Of a stretch of DNA of 64,000 nucleotides, positions 1-7,861 are shown in pieces. Positions within the stretch are counted from its first letter, which is position 1; each line of letters begins with the position of its first letter. The position numbers and the translations under genes are program-made. Below the pieces are notes generated by a model. The model saw only the letters and a program-made list of their open reading frames with translations. It did no database searches and had not been told where the DNA came from. Origin of the DNA: CAVTWH01 sp963850915 (lineage in GTDB: Bacteria > Actinomycetota > Actinomycetes > Mycobacteriales > Micromonosporaceae); contig CAWKND010000014.1 in NCBI GenBank assembly GCA_963850915.1, positions 1-64,000 on the forward strand, read 5' to 3'.

Positions 1-42
1 ACCGAAAAACCCGACCTTCTCGGGCTCTGCTGCCTTTGCCAT
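1..42 (-). CDS. DUF4191-family membrane protein, N-terminal fragment
   Basis: Only the first 14 codons are inside the window, running off the left edge; they read MAKAAEPEKVGFFG. An MAK start followed by an EKV-FFG stretch, placed directly after lipA on the same strand, is the pattern I know for the DUF4191 membrane protein that follows lipA in actinomycetes. The ATG lies 14 nt past the lipA stop codon, so the two are probably co-transcribed. The membrane segments themselves lie outside the window. Function of the family is unknown. Confidence 0.6.
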   Translation of the reverse strand, partial: MAKAAEPEKVGFFG

Positions 43-56
43 GCGCCGAGTGTAGG

Positions 57-989
57 TCAGTTCGCGGCCCGCGCCGCGACCGCCTGCTGGTACAGCCGGC
101 CGGCCCGGTAGGAGGAGCGGACCAGCGGCCCGGACATCACTCCGGCGAAGCCGATTTCGGTCGCCTCTTCGCGCAGTTCGACGAACTCCTCCGGCTTGAC
201 CCAGCGCTCCACGGGGTGGTGGCGGGGGGTCGGGCGCAGGTACTGCGTGATGGTGATCAGTTCGCAGCCGGCGGCGTGCAGGTCGCGCAGTGCCTCGGAG
301 ACCTCGTCGCGGGTCTCGCCCATGCCGAGGATCAGGTTGGACTTGGTCACCATGCCGGCGGTGCGGGCCTGGGTCAGTACGTCCAGCGAACGGTCGTACC
401 GGAAGCCCGGCCGGATCCGCTTGAAGATCCTCGGTACCGTCTCCAGGTTGTGCGCCAAGACCTCCGGCGCCGCCGCGAACACCTCGCCGAGCAGCTCAGG
501 CTCGCCGTTGAAGTCGGGGATGAGCAGCTCGACACCGCAGCCGGGCAGCAGCTTGTGGATCTGGCGCACCGTCTCGGCGTAGAGCCAGGCGCCGCCGTCG
601 GGCAGGTCGTCGCGGGCAACCCCGGTCACGGTGGCGTACTTCAGCCCCATCGCGGCCACCGACTCGGCCACCCGGCGCGGCTCGTCGGCGTCGAACTCGG
701 CCGGTCGGCCGGTGTCGATCTGGCAGAAGTCACAGCGCCGGGTGCACTGGTCACCGCCGATGAGGAAGGTCGCCTCGCGGTCTTCCCAGCACTCGTAGAT
801 GTTGGGGCAGCCGGCCTCCTGGCAGACCGTGTGCAGCCCCTCGCGCTGGACCAGGCCGCGCAGATGGGTGAACTCCGGGCCCATGGTCGCCTTGACCTTG
901 ATCCACGGCGGCTTGCGCTCGATCGGCGTCTCGGCGTTGCGCGCCTCGATACGCAGCATCCGGCGGCCCTCGGGCATCACGGCAGTCAC
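57..989 (-). CDS. lipA: Lipoyl synthase LipA
   Basis: Radical-SAM enzyme that inserts two sulfurs into the octanoyl group on lipoyl domains, the last step of lipoate assembly after LipB. The protein shows both cysteine clusters: the auxiliary cluster CQEAGCPNIYEC, and the radical-SAM CxxxCxxC in QCTRRCDFC. The C-terminal RSSYRAG holds the serine that ligates the auxiliary cluster. I chose the GTG at 989, giving MTAVMPEGRR and 310 aa, because this matches the usual start of the family; an open frame extends upstream to 1055 but that stretch does not look like LipA. No clear ribosome binding site precedes the GTG, so the mRNA may be leaderless. Its partner lipB lies 3.6 kb away and is frameshifted. 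Confidence 0.95.
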   Translation of the reverse strand: MTAVMPEGRRMLRIEARNAETPIERKPPWIKVKATMGPEFTHLRGLVQREGLHTVCQEAGCPNIYECWEDREATFLIGGDQCTRRCDFCQIDTGRPAEFDADEPRRVAESVAAMGLKYATVTGVARDDLPDGGAWLYAETVRQIHKLLPGCGVELLIPDFNGEPELLGEVFAAAPEVLAHNLETVPRIFKRIRPGFRYDRSLDVLTQARTAGMVTKSNLILGMGETRDEVSEALRDLHAAGCELITITQYLRPTPRHHPVERWVKPEEFVELREEATEIGFAGVMSGPLVRSSYRAGRLYQQAVAARAAN

Positions 990-1177
990 ATCGGCAAGCG
1001 TACGCCGCGCGGGGTTCCGATCATGTTTCACGAGCCCGGACGCGACGAGGCTCACGTCCCGGCCGGGTGCCGCGCCGTCGAGTCGGGATCACGACGATCT
1101 TCAAACTCCGGGGGTACCGGTTGGCTACCGTGCGGGTCGCCGCGTGGTGCGGGTGGTGCGGGAGAGGCTGGGTCGGC

Positions 1178-1843
1178 ATGAGGCGGCTGGGAGTTGTACT
1201 GGTGGTTGCCGCGTTGACAGCGGCTGGACTGGCCGGGTGCAAGAACGCGACGCCCGCCACGGCCGGCGGTACCGACGGCATCCCACCGGCGACAGGTTCG
1301 CCGAGTGCTTCACCCACCACGTCGACGGCGCCGAGCCCGAGCGCGGTCCCGTCCGTCAGCAAGAAGCCGACGGTAGCGGCGCTGACCTGTGCCCAGTTGA
1401 AGGGCGCCCAGCTGGGCAGTACCACGCTGAGCTACAACGGGTACCACGACTCGATCCCGCTGGGTGGCGGCGAGTGGTCGGGGGAGGACGGTGCCCACGT
1501 GGTCCTCGGGTCGCAGTGCGGCATCGGGGACCTCAACGGTGACGGCGCGGCCGACGCGGTGGGCTCGGTGACCCTGGACATGGGTGGCAGCGGCCACTTC
1601 GTCACGCTGGTGGTGTGGCGCGACAACGGTGGCCAGCCGGACTGCGTGGCCCTGTTTGACTTGGGCGACCGCAATCCCGTGCAGTCCATCACGATCAGCG
1701 GGCAGCGGGCGACCGTGGTGTGGCTCACGCGTACCGACGACCAGCCGATGGCGGTGCTGAACATCCGGCGTACCAGCGTCTTCAAACTCTCCGGCGCGAC
1801 CCTCACCCAGCTGAGCCACGCGGACGTGCCGTACCACCCCTAA
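1178..1843 (+). CDS. Putative secreted lipoprotein with a DxNGDG motif
   Basis: 221-aa protein of unknown function. It starts with a signal peptide ending in the lipobox LAGC (Cys at residue 21), so it should be lipidated and surface-anchored. A Ser/Thr/Pro-rich linker follows (about residues 30-65), then a compact domain with two cysteines and the motif GDLNGDGAADAVGSV, which resembles the calcium-binding loop of FG-GAP/VCBS repeats. GGAGAGG at 1161-1167 lies 10 nt ahead of the ATG at 1178. Divergent from lipA with about 190 bp between. The function cannot be named from sequence. Confidence 0.8.
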   Translation: MRRLGVVLVVAALTAAGLAGCKNATPATAGGTDGIPPATGSPSASPTTSTAPSPSAVPSVSKKPTVAALTCAQLKGAQLGSTTLSYNGYHDSIPLGGGEWSGEDGAHVVLGSQCGIGDLNGDGAADAVGSVTLDMGGSGHFVTLVVWRDNGGQPDCVALFDLGDRNPVQSITISGQRATVVWLTRTDDQPMAVLNIRRTSVFKLSGATLTQLSHADVPYHP

Positions 1844-1884
1844 ACCTGGTGCGCCCTTCAAAATCCGCGGCTACCGTCATCGCA

Positions 1885-2168
1885 ACAGCGTTGACGGAGC
1901 CGAGTAGCACTCCGGACCAGCCAGTCGTAGAGAGCCGCCGGTAGCTGGGAAGGCGGCCTGGCCCCGGGTGTGAAGACCCTCCCGAGCCGCGGGGAAGAAC
2001 GGCCGCCGCGTGAGTGGCGGCCCAGTAGAGCCCCGCCGGTTGGCCCACGTGACGGGCGACGAAACGAGGCCGCCGGCTCGCCGGTGGCGAAGGTGTGGTG
2101 GCACCGCGAGGCACCCTTCTCGCCCACACCTCCGAGGGGACGCGTTGCGAAACCGAAGGAGGCCCGCC
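1885..2168 (+). promoter_or_regulatory. Translational T-box riboswitch, probably sensing tRNA-Asp
   Basis: Leader of the downstream aspartyl-tRNA synthetase. Stem I has GAGTAG at 1903-1908, the AGAGAG-type arm at 1929-1955, and GAA followed by GAC (1975-1977), the likely Asp specifier codon. The antisequestrator is clear: helix 2092-2098 with 2124-2130, T-box bulge TGGCACC at 2099-2105, and helix GCGAG (2106-2110) with CTCGC (2119-2123). The variable bulge base C2102 would pair with a G73 discriminator, as tRNA-Asp has. CCTCC at 2129-2133 can pair with the ribosome binding site GGAGG at 2158-2162 and shares bases with the antisequestrator, so control is translational, as known for actinobacterial ileS T-boxes. 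Stem I pairing was folded by eye. Confidence 0.85.
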
Positions 2169-3437
2169 ATGCAACGCATCCTGTCCAGCCAGTTGACCGA
2201 CCATCCCGGGGAGACCGTCCGGGTGGCCGGCTGGATCCACCGGCGTCGCCTGCTCGGCGCGGTGGCGTTCCTGGTCCTGCGCGACCGTACCGGCCTGATC
2301 CAGGTCGTGATCCGGGAACCTGCTACCCGGCAACAGCTTGAGGCACTGCCGGAGGAGACCGTGGTCGCGGTCACCGCGGTGGTGACCCCGAACCCGGCCG
2401 CGCCGGGCGGGGTCGAGCTGACCGAGCCGGTGATCGAGGCGCTCACCGAGCCGGCGTACCCGTCGCCACTGGAGCTGTACCGGCCGGTACTGCACGCCGG
2501 GCTCCCGGTGCTACTCGACAACGCCGCGCTGTCTGTGCGCCACCAGTCCCGGCGTACCGCCCTGGCGACCGGGGCGGCTGTGGTACGCGGGTTCCGGGAA
2601 TCGTTGGCAGCACAGGGCTTCACCGAGATCTTCACGCCGAAGGTGGTCGGCTCGGCAACCGAGTCCGGGGCCGACGTGTTCACCCTGGACTACTTCGGTA
2701 CGCCCGGCTACCTGGCGCAGAGCCCGCAGTTCTACAAGCAGATGCTGGTCGGCTCGCTGGAGCGGGTCTTCGAGGTGGGGCCGGTGTTCCGGGCCGAGCC
2801 GCACGACACGGTACGGCACCTGGCGCAGTACACCTCGCTCGACGCGGAGCTGGGCTTCATCGAGAGCCACGAGGACGTGATGGCGGTGGTACGGGCCGCC
2901 GTGGCCGGCATGGTCGAAGCCTCGGGAGTACCCGGAGTCGTTGTGCCGCAAGAGATCCCGGCCGTCGACTTCACCCGCGCGCTGGAGCTGGTCGGGGCCG
3001 GGCTGGGCGAGGACCTGTCGGGTGAGCCCGACCTCGCCCCGGCACACGAGCGCTGGTTGGGCGAGTGGGCGGTGCGCGAGTACGGTGCTGAGTTCCTCTT
3101 CGTCACCGGGTACCCGCTGGCCAAGCGGCCGTTCTACACGCATCCCATGCCGTCCCGGCCCAAGTTCTCGAACAGCTTCGACCTGCTGTTCCGTGGGCTG
3201 GAGGTGGTGACCGGCGGGCAGCGGCTGCACCGGTACTCCGACTACGTGGCCGCGCTGGCCGGTCGGGGACAGCCGGTCGAGCCACTGGCCGGGTACCTGG
3301 CCGCCTTCCGGCATGGGATGCCCCCGCACGGTGGCTTCGGGCTGGGCCTGGAGCGCTTCGTCGCGCGCCTGCTCGGGCTGCCGAACGTACGCCTGGCCAC
3401 CGCCTTCCCCCGGGACAGGTACCGGCTGACGCCGTAG
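2169..3437 (+). CDS. aspS: Aspartyl-tRNA synthetase, archaeal type, predicted non-discriminating
   Basis: Class II synthetase charging tRNA with aspartate. At 422 aa it has the compact archaeal architecture, lacking the large insertion of bacterial AspRS: OB-fold anticodon-binding domain (1-100), then the catalytic core with FRAE (motif 2) and GFGLGLERF (motif 3). Compared from memory with the Thermococcus enzyme, the two positions that set tRNA discrimination (W26 and K85 there) are His24 and Pro here, the pair reported for non-discriminating enzymes that also make Asp-tRNA-Asn for GatCAB. The ATG at 2169 is preceded by AAGGAGG (2156-2162) and by the T-box. An ordinary bacterial-type aspS probably exists elsewhere, making this a second, regulated copy (inference). 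Confidence 0.93.
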   Translation: MQRILSSQLTDHPGETVRVAGWIHRRRLLGAVAFLVLRDRTGLIQVVIREPATRQQLEALPEETVVAVTAVVTPNPAAPGGVELTEPVIEALTEPAYPSPLELYRPVLHAGLPVLLDNAALSVRHQSRRTALATGAAVVRGFRESLAAQGFTEIFTPKVVGSATESGADVFTLDYFGTPGYLAQSPQFYKQMLVGSLERVFEVGPVFRAEPHDTVRHLAQYTSLDAELGFIESHEDVMAVVRAAVAGMVEASGVPGVVVPQEIPAVDFTRALELVGAGLGEDLSGEPDLAPAHERWLGEWAVREYGAEFLFVTGYPLAKRPFYTHPMPSRPKFSNSFDLLFRGLEVVTGGQRLHRYSDYVAALAGRGQPVEPLAGYLAAFRHGMPPHGGFGLGLERFVARLLGLPNVRLATAFPRDRYRLTP

Positions 3438-3447
3438 CCGGGCGCGC

Positions 3448-3735
3448 TCAGAGCTCGATCTGGCCCCGGGTGACCCGCTCCGCGATGGGGCGGAGCAGTT
3501 CGGCGCTGACCTGCTTGTGCGCCGGGTCGGCAACCCAGTCGCGGTAGGCGTCCTGGTCGTCGAAGTCGGAGATCATCACGAGATCGACGGTGTCGGCGAC
3601 CAGGCCCAGGTCCCGCCCGGCCACGAAGGCCCGGCGCCGCTCGAAGGGGAGTGCCGCCAGGGCGTCCGCCAGCGCGGTGAGCTGCTCGTCGGTGGTACCC
3701 GGCTTGGCGGTCACCATGATCACGCTGCGAATCAT
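3448..3735 (-). CDS. Dabb (stress-responsive A/B barrel) domain protein
   Basis: 95-aa protein consisting of one ferredoxin-like Dabb domain: MIRSVIMVTAKPG at the start, DLVMISDFDDQDAYRDW in the middle and a final helix after ADPAHKQVS. Members dimerise; some are enzymes and many are uncharacterised. I used the ATG at 3735 because the domain begins there; the open frame upstream is arginine- and cysteine-rich and not domain-like. Convergent with aspS (10 bp apart). No specific substrate can be proposed. Confidence 0.8.
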   Translation of the reverse strand: MIRSVIMVTAKPGTTDEQLTALADALAALPFERRRAFVAGRDLGLVADTVDLVMISDFDDQDAYRDWVADPAHKQVSAELLRPIAERVTRGQIEL

Positions 3736-3819
3736 GGACACGAGTCTATCGGGAGCGTTGCCCGCCGGACGGGCCACACGGCGGCCACACGCGCGGCCAC
3801 ACGACGGGCAACGCGAGCC

Positions 3820-3864
3820 GTCAACTAGCGCTTGACTTGAGGGTCGGGTCAAGTGATAGTTGAC
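3820..3864 (+). promoter_or_regulatory. Nested 45-bp palindrome and probable leaderless promoter
   Basis: Two nested inverted repeats share one centre (3842): GTCAACTA (3820-3827) with TAGTTGAC (3857-3864), and inside it CTTGAC (3831-3836) with GTCAAG (3848-3853). A TTGACT at 3833-3838 and GATAGT at 3855-3860 are 16 bp apart and could be -35 and -10; transcription would then begin at or next to the ATG at 3867, giving a leaderless mRNA. The site would be an ideal operator for a dimeric regulator, perhaps the HTH protein encoded just downstream. Confidence 0.65.
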
Positions 3865-3866
3865 GC

Positions 3867-4571
3867 ATGCCACCACTGAACGTGACCTTGGAAACACTCA
3901 TCACCGGCCTCGACGACGATCTCGCCGGGACGGACGCGCTCACCAAGGTGAGCGAGGCGCGGCAGCGCGCCCGTGGCCTGGCCGAGCTGGGGGACCAGCT
4001 GGTCGACCACTATGTCGGGGCGGCCCGGGCGACCGGCGCCTCCTGGGCACAGATCGGCGACGCGATGGGCATCTCGAAGCAGGCGGCCCAGCAGCGCAAG
4101 GGCAGCGTGCAGTTCGAGCGGTACACCGACCGGGCCCGGCACGTCATCGTCCTCGCCCAGGAGCAGACCCGCGTGTTCGACTCGACGACCATCGAACCCG
4201 AGCACATCCTGCTCGGCGTGCTGGACGAGGTCGACGGGATCGGCGCCAAGGTGGTGGGGATGCTCGCCGGTTCGGTGGAGGCGGCCCGGGAGGCGGTCGC
4301 CGCCACGATCAGCCGCGGGACGGGTACGCCCAACGGCCACGTGCCCTTCAGTGACGCCGGCAAGAAGGCGATCACCGAGACGCTGGCCGCCGCGCTCGAT
4401 CTTGGCCACAACTACGTGGGTACCGAGCACATCCTGCTCGGCGTGCTGCGCGAGCCGACCAGGCCGGGCAGCGCCGCGCTGGCCGAGTTGGGTATCACCG
4501 AAGCACGTGCTCGGGAGGCGATCCAGGCTGCTCTCATGGGCTACCAGCACCGCGGCGACCGCAAGGGGTGA
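3867..4571 (+). CDS. HTH plus double Clp N-domain protein
   Basis: 234 aa. The N-terminal part carries a helix-turn-helix-like segment, SWAQIGDAMGISKQAAQQRK (about residues 59-78), followed by two Clp N-terminal repeats: RYTDRARHVIVLAQEQ...EPEHILLGVL (85-150) and FSDAGKKAITETLAAAL...GTEHILLGVL (155-230). ClpC/ClpA use such repeats to bind substrates or adaptors, but no AAA+ ATPase domain follows, and the protein ends cleanly, so it is not a broken clpC. Similar HTH-Clp_N proteins occur in other actinomycetes. The palindrome ending 2 bp before its ATG suggests autoregulation, with the Clp_N repeats as the sensing part (inference). Confidence 0.85.
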   Translation: MPPLNVTLETLITGLDDDLAGTDALTKVSEARQRARGLAELGDQLVDHYVGAARATGASWAQIGDAMGISKQAAQQRKGSVQFERYTDRARHVIVLAQEQTRVFDSTTIEPEHILLGVLDEVDGIGAKVVGMLAGSVEAAREAVAATISRGTGTPNGHVPFSDAGKKAITETLAAALDLGHNYVGTEHILLGVLREPTRPGSAALAELGITEARAREAIQAALMGYQHRGDRKG

Positions 4572-4613
4572 CCGCCGGCCCGACACCCGGGCGGATCGGC
4601 TGCCGGGTGGGGG

Positions 4614-5248
4614 TCAGAACAGGGTCGGCAGGTGCCGTTCGACAACGGGCAGCGCGTCCGCGACGGTTACCGGCCGGCCCAGTTCGGCGCTGAGCGAGGT
4701 GACCCCGGCATCCCGGATGCCGCAGGGTACGAACCGGTCGTAGTGCGTGAGGTCGGGGTCGCAGTTGAGGGCGAAGCCGTGCTGGGTGACGCCGCGGGAC
4801 ACCCGGATGCCGATGGCGGCGACCTTGCGGGCCGGGCCGCGCTCGTCGGCCGGTACCCACGCGCCGCTGCGCCCTCGATCCGCTCGGCGAGTACCCCGAA
4901 CTCGGCGCACACGTCGATGAGCAGCTGCTCGGTGCGGCGTACGTAGGCGACCACGTCGATCGGGTCGGGCAGCCGCAGGATCGGGTAGCCGACCAGCTGC
5001 CCGGGACCGTGCCAGGTGATCTTGCCGCCCCGGTCCACCTCGATCACCGGCGTACCGTCCACCGGCCGGTCCCATGCCTCGGTGCGCTTGCCCGCGGTGT
5101 AGACGCTCGGGTGCTCCAGCAGCAGTACGGTATCCGGGCGCTCGCCCCCGGCCACCTGCTCGTGAATGCGGCGCTGCTCGTCCCAGGCGACCTGGTAGTC
5201 GACGAGCCCGGCGCGGACGATCTCAAACGCGGCAACGGTACTGGTCAC
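4614..5248 (-). pseudogene. lipB: lipB, octanoyltransferase, interrupted by a 1-nt deletion
   Basis: Transfers octanoate from acyl carrier protein to lipoyl domains, supplying LipA. The first part (5248 to about 4873) reads MTSTVAAFEIVRAG through RGGKITWHGPGQLVGYP to ERIEG. The rest (about 4870 to 4614) continues in another frame as RSGAWVPADERGPARKVAAI and TQHGFALNCDPDL, including the conserved catalytic Lys and Cys. Family members read ERIEG-RSG without a break, so one C is missing around 4869-4873. Joined, the protein is about 210 aa, the normal LipB length. A sequencing error and a real mutation cannot be told apart here; since lipA, sucB and gcvT imply a working lipoate pathway, an error is quite possible. 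Confidence 0.88.
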
Positions 5249-5444
5249 GGTCGCCAGCGTACCCCCGGTAACGGCCGGTACCTGGTGCGACGGACGTCAC
5301 CCCGGCAGCCGCCGTCGGCCGCCCCGGGAATTGTGCCGGCCGACGCCCCGAGCGGGCCCGGCAACCGGTAACGTATCGATCTGCGGGAATAGCCGGGCGC
5401 ACGGAAGTTCAGTCTCCGTTGCCAGCCCGAAGGGTCAACTCACC

Positions 5445-6893
5445 ATGTCTGCACGCCCCCTACCCGCACGCCGCCTGTCCCCACGCCAACGGCGCCGGGC
5501 ACGCATCGCCGTTCTCGCCGCCGCCTGCGCCGCGATGCTCGTCCTGGTCCCGGCGATCGCCAACGCCCTGTCCACTTCGTCCACTCCGACGCCGGTCACC
5601 GGCAACGCCACCTGGTTCGACGCGCTCGGCGCCCCGTACGGCGGCTGCGGGCTGCCGCAGGCCAACCTCGACTCGCAGAACTTCGTCGCGCTCAACGTGT
5701 ACAACACCCCCGGTGACTACTCCTTCTATCCGCGCCCGCTGACCGGCGCCGACCTCAGCAAGATGGGGATGTGGGACAACGGCCACAACTGCGGCCGGTA
5801 CGTGCAGGTGACCATCTCCGACTACTGCACCGGTACCAACGACGGGGCGCCCAGCCAACCGTTCTGCCGCGGCGGCTCGTACGTCTCCGACGCGTACAAC
5901 GGTGCCACGCTGACCATGCTGGTCGCCGACTCCTGTGGCGACTCCAACGCCTGGTGCCGCGACGATCCGTACCACCTCGACCTGGCGCACGCGTCGCTGA
6001 ACACGTTCGTGAAGAACGGCGCGCCCGTCGGTGACCTGTCGTCGCACTGGAACAACCGGCACGTCACCTGGTCATTCGTGGCAGCACCCAACTACTCGGG
6101 AGACATCGCGATCGGCTTCATCCAGGGTGCGCAGCGCTGGTGGCCGGCGATCGACGTGTCACACCTGGCCAACGGGGTGCACTCGGTCGAGTACCTGCAG
6201 GGCGGTGCGTGGGTGTCGGCGCAGATGAACAGCGACATGGGGCAGTCGTACATCGTCGGCGGGTTGGCGGCCGGGGGTACCGACTTCCAGATCCGGGTAC
6301 GCGACGCGAACGATCAACTGATCAACAACGGCCGGGTGTACTCGTTCGCACTGCCCGCCTCCTGCTCCAGTACCTGTAGTCCGGCGTACACGGCGGTCAG
6401 CTACACCACCGGGACCGGCGCGAGCAGCTCCGCCAGCCCGTCGGCGTCGCCCTCGGTATCTCCGTCCGGGTCCCCCTCGGTCTCGCCGTCCTCGGCGAGT
6501 CCGTCGACATCGCCCTCAGCATCCCGCTCGGCCTCCCCGTCGGCGTCCCCGTCGCGCTCGGCTTCCGCGTCGCCATCCGCGGGCGCGGGCGGCTGCACCG
6601 CCACGTACAGCGTGCCCAACTTCTGGGCCAGCAACTTCCAGGGCAACGTGACGGTACGCAACTCCGGTAGCGCCCCGATCAACGGTTGGCGGGTGACCTG
6701 GACGTGGCCCAACGGGCAGGTGATCAGCCAGGCGTGGAGTGCCACGGTCACCCAGACCGGCAGCGCGGTGACCGCCACCCCTGCGAGTTGGAACGGCGCG
6801 CTGGCGGCCGGAGCCACCACGCTCTTCGGCTTCCTGGCCTCCTGGAACAACACCACCAACGCCACCCCGACGCTCACCTGTACCGCGTCCTGA
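5445..6893 (+). CDS. Secreted expansin-like protein with C-terminal CBM2
   Basis: 482 aa. A signal peptide (RRRARIAVLAAACAAMLVLV, cut near ANA) is followed by an expansin double-psi beta barrel (about 45-180; GNATWFDALG, CGRYVQVTISDYC, VADSCG and HLDLAHASL, where the Asp matches the conserved expansin aspartate), then a beta-sandwich carbohydrate-binding domain (about 190-300), a Ser/Pro linker (about 325-380), and a family 2 cellulose-binding module ending at residue 482. Such proteins loosen cellulose non-hydrolytically. The ATG at 5445 directly precedes the charged signal-peptide region. A strong hairpin follows the stop codon. Confidence 0.9.
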   Translation: MSARPLPARRLSPRQRRRARIAVLAAACAAMLVLVPAIANALSTSSTPTPVTGNATWFDALGAPYGGCGLPQANLDSQNFVALNVYNTPGDYSFYPRPLTGADLSKMGMWDNGHNCGRYVQVTISDYCTGTNDGAPSQPFCRGGSYVSDAYNGATLTMLVADSCGDSNAWCRDDPYHLDLAHASLNTFVKNGAPVGDLSSHWNNRHVTWSFVAAPNYSGDIAIGFIQGAQRWWPAIDVSHLANGVHSVEYLQGGAWVSAQMNSDMGQSYIVGGLAAGGTDFQIRVRDANDQLINNGRVYSFALPASCSSTCSPAYTAVSYTTGTGASSSASPSASPSVSPSGSPSVSPSSASPSTSPSASRSASPSASPSRSASASPSAGAGGCTATYSVPNFWASNFQGNVTVRNSGSAPINGWRVTWTWPNGQVISQAWSATVTQTGSAVTATPASWNGALAAGATTLFGFLASWNNTTNATPTLTCTAS

Positions 6894-6897
6894 CCGC

Positions 6898-6930
6898 GTG
6901 GAGCCCGGGGCGGACCGCCCCGGGCTCCAC
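6898..6930 (+). terminator. Hairpin terminator after the expansin gene
   Basis: Perfect inverted repeat with GTGGAGCCCGGGGC at 6898-6911 and its complement at 6917-6930, starting 5 bp after the stop codon. There is no long T tract, as is usual in actinomycetes. It may also serve the convergent methyltransferase gene ending at 6959. Confidence 0.75.
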
Positions 6931-6958
6931 GCTCTTCCGCCCGGTCTTCAGCAGACAG

Positions 6959-7762
6959 CTACGGCTTCCGGTGGGCGATCACCAGCAAATGGCTGCTGGA
7001 GCCGAAGAGGCTGGCCTCGGACTCGACCGAGCGCAGCCGGTCCAGCAGCTCCGTCCGGCGCTCCAGGTCGGCGAGGATCTCCGCCAGCCGGTCGTCGCCG
7101 ATCATCCAGACCGCGCTCTCCACCAGGACCACCCGGTCGAGTACCAGCCCCGCGCCGACCACCTCCGCCTCGATCTCGGCCGGGTGGTGGAAGTACGCCG
7201 TGGTGAACCAGCCGCCGAAGTTCGACCGGTTGCGATGCTCTCCGGTGTCCAGCCCGTACGTGACCAGGTCCCGGAACTCCTCGTAGACGGCGTATCCCTT
7301 GGCGTACCCGTCCAGCATCGCGGCGAACCGGGTGATCACGGCGCCGACGATCGGGGCACCGGGCCGGGCCACCCGACCCGCTTCGCGCCACGCCTGCCGT
7401 CGGTCGTCCAGGGTCAGCAGGTGGTAGAGCGGCCCGAGCATCAGTACCCCGTCAGCCGAGCCGTCCGGCCGGTCCAGCGCCCGGGCGTCGCCGACGGTCG
7501 CGGTCACCCCGGGCAGCTTGGCCGCCTGCGCGACCTGCTCGGGTACCGGATCCACCAGGCGTACCCGGTGCCCGGCAGCCGCGAGTGGTCCGGCGTACAC
7601 CCCGGTGGCGCCGCCCACGTCCAGGATGTCGGCGGGCGCGGCCGGCAGCGTCCGGCGCAGGACATCCCAGGTACGCAGGTACTCCAGGAGCCCGGCGCCG
7701 TGCGACAGCCGGTCGGTCTCCCCGAGGCGTTGGTAGTAGGTCAGGACTTCGTCGGCGAGCAT
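6959..7762 (-). CDS. Class I SAM-dependent methyltransferase
   Basis: 267 aa with a Rossmann methyltransferase fold: motif I ILDVGGATGVYAGPLA (about 50-65), acidic VRLVDP (strand 2), GDARALDRPDGSADGVLMLGPLYHL (motifs II/III region, about 95-120), and a C-terminal substrate cap. The ATG at 7762 gives MLADEVLTYYQRLGETDRL, a common beginning in this group. The substrate cannot be predicted. Its position next to a TetR regulator (100 bp apart, same strand) suggests possible co-regulation. Confidence 0.85.
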   Translation of the reverse strand: MLADEVLTYYQRLGETDRLSHGAGLLEYLRTWDVLRRTLPAAPADILDVGGATGVYAGPLAAAGHRVRLVDPVPEQVAQAAKLPGVTATVGDARALDRPDGSADGVLMLGPLYHLLTLDDRRQAWREAGRVARPGAPIVGAVITRFAAMLDGYAKGYAVYEEFRDLVTYGLDTGEHRNRSNFGGWFTTAYFHHPAEIEAEVVGAGLVLDRVVLVESAVWMIGDDRLAEILADLERRTELLDRLRSVESEASLFGSSSHLLVIAHRKP

Positions 7763-7861
7763 GTGTCCGATCCTTGGCGCTGCAAGGATTGCGGGCAACC
7801 GGATTCCGCTAGTCGCGTAAGCCGGGGGTCCGGTCGCCCGGCGCCCAGAGCCGCAGCCCGC

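Noticed and set aside
3867..4571. HTH/Clp_N gene as a truncated clpC pseudogene.
   Set aside because: It has its own N-terminal HTH, two complete Clp_N repeats, a normal stop and a dedicated palindromic promoter; no ATPase remnants follow.
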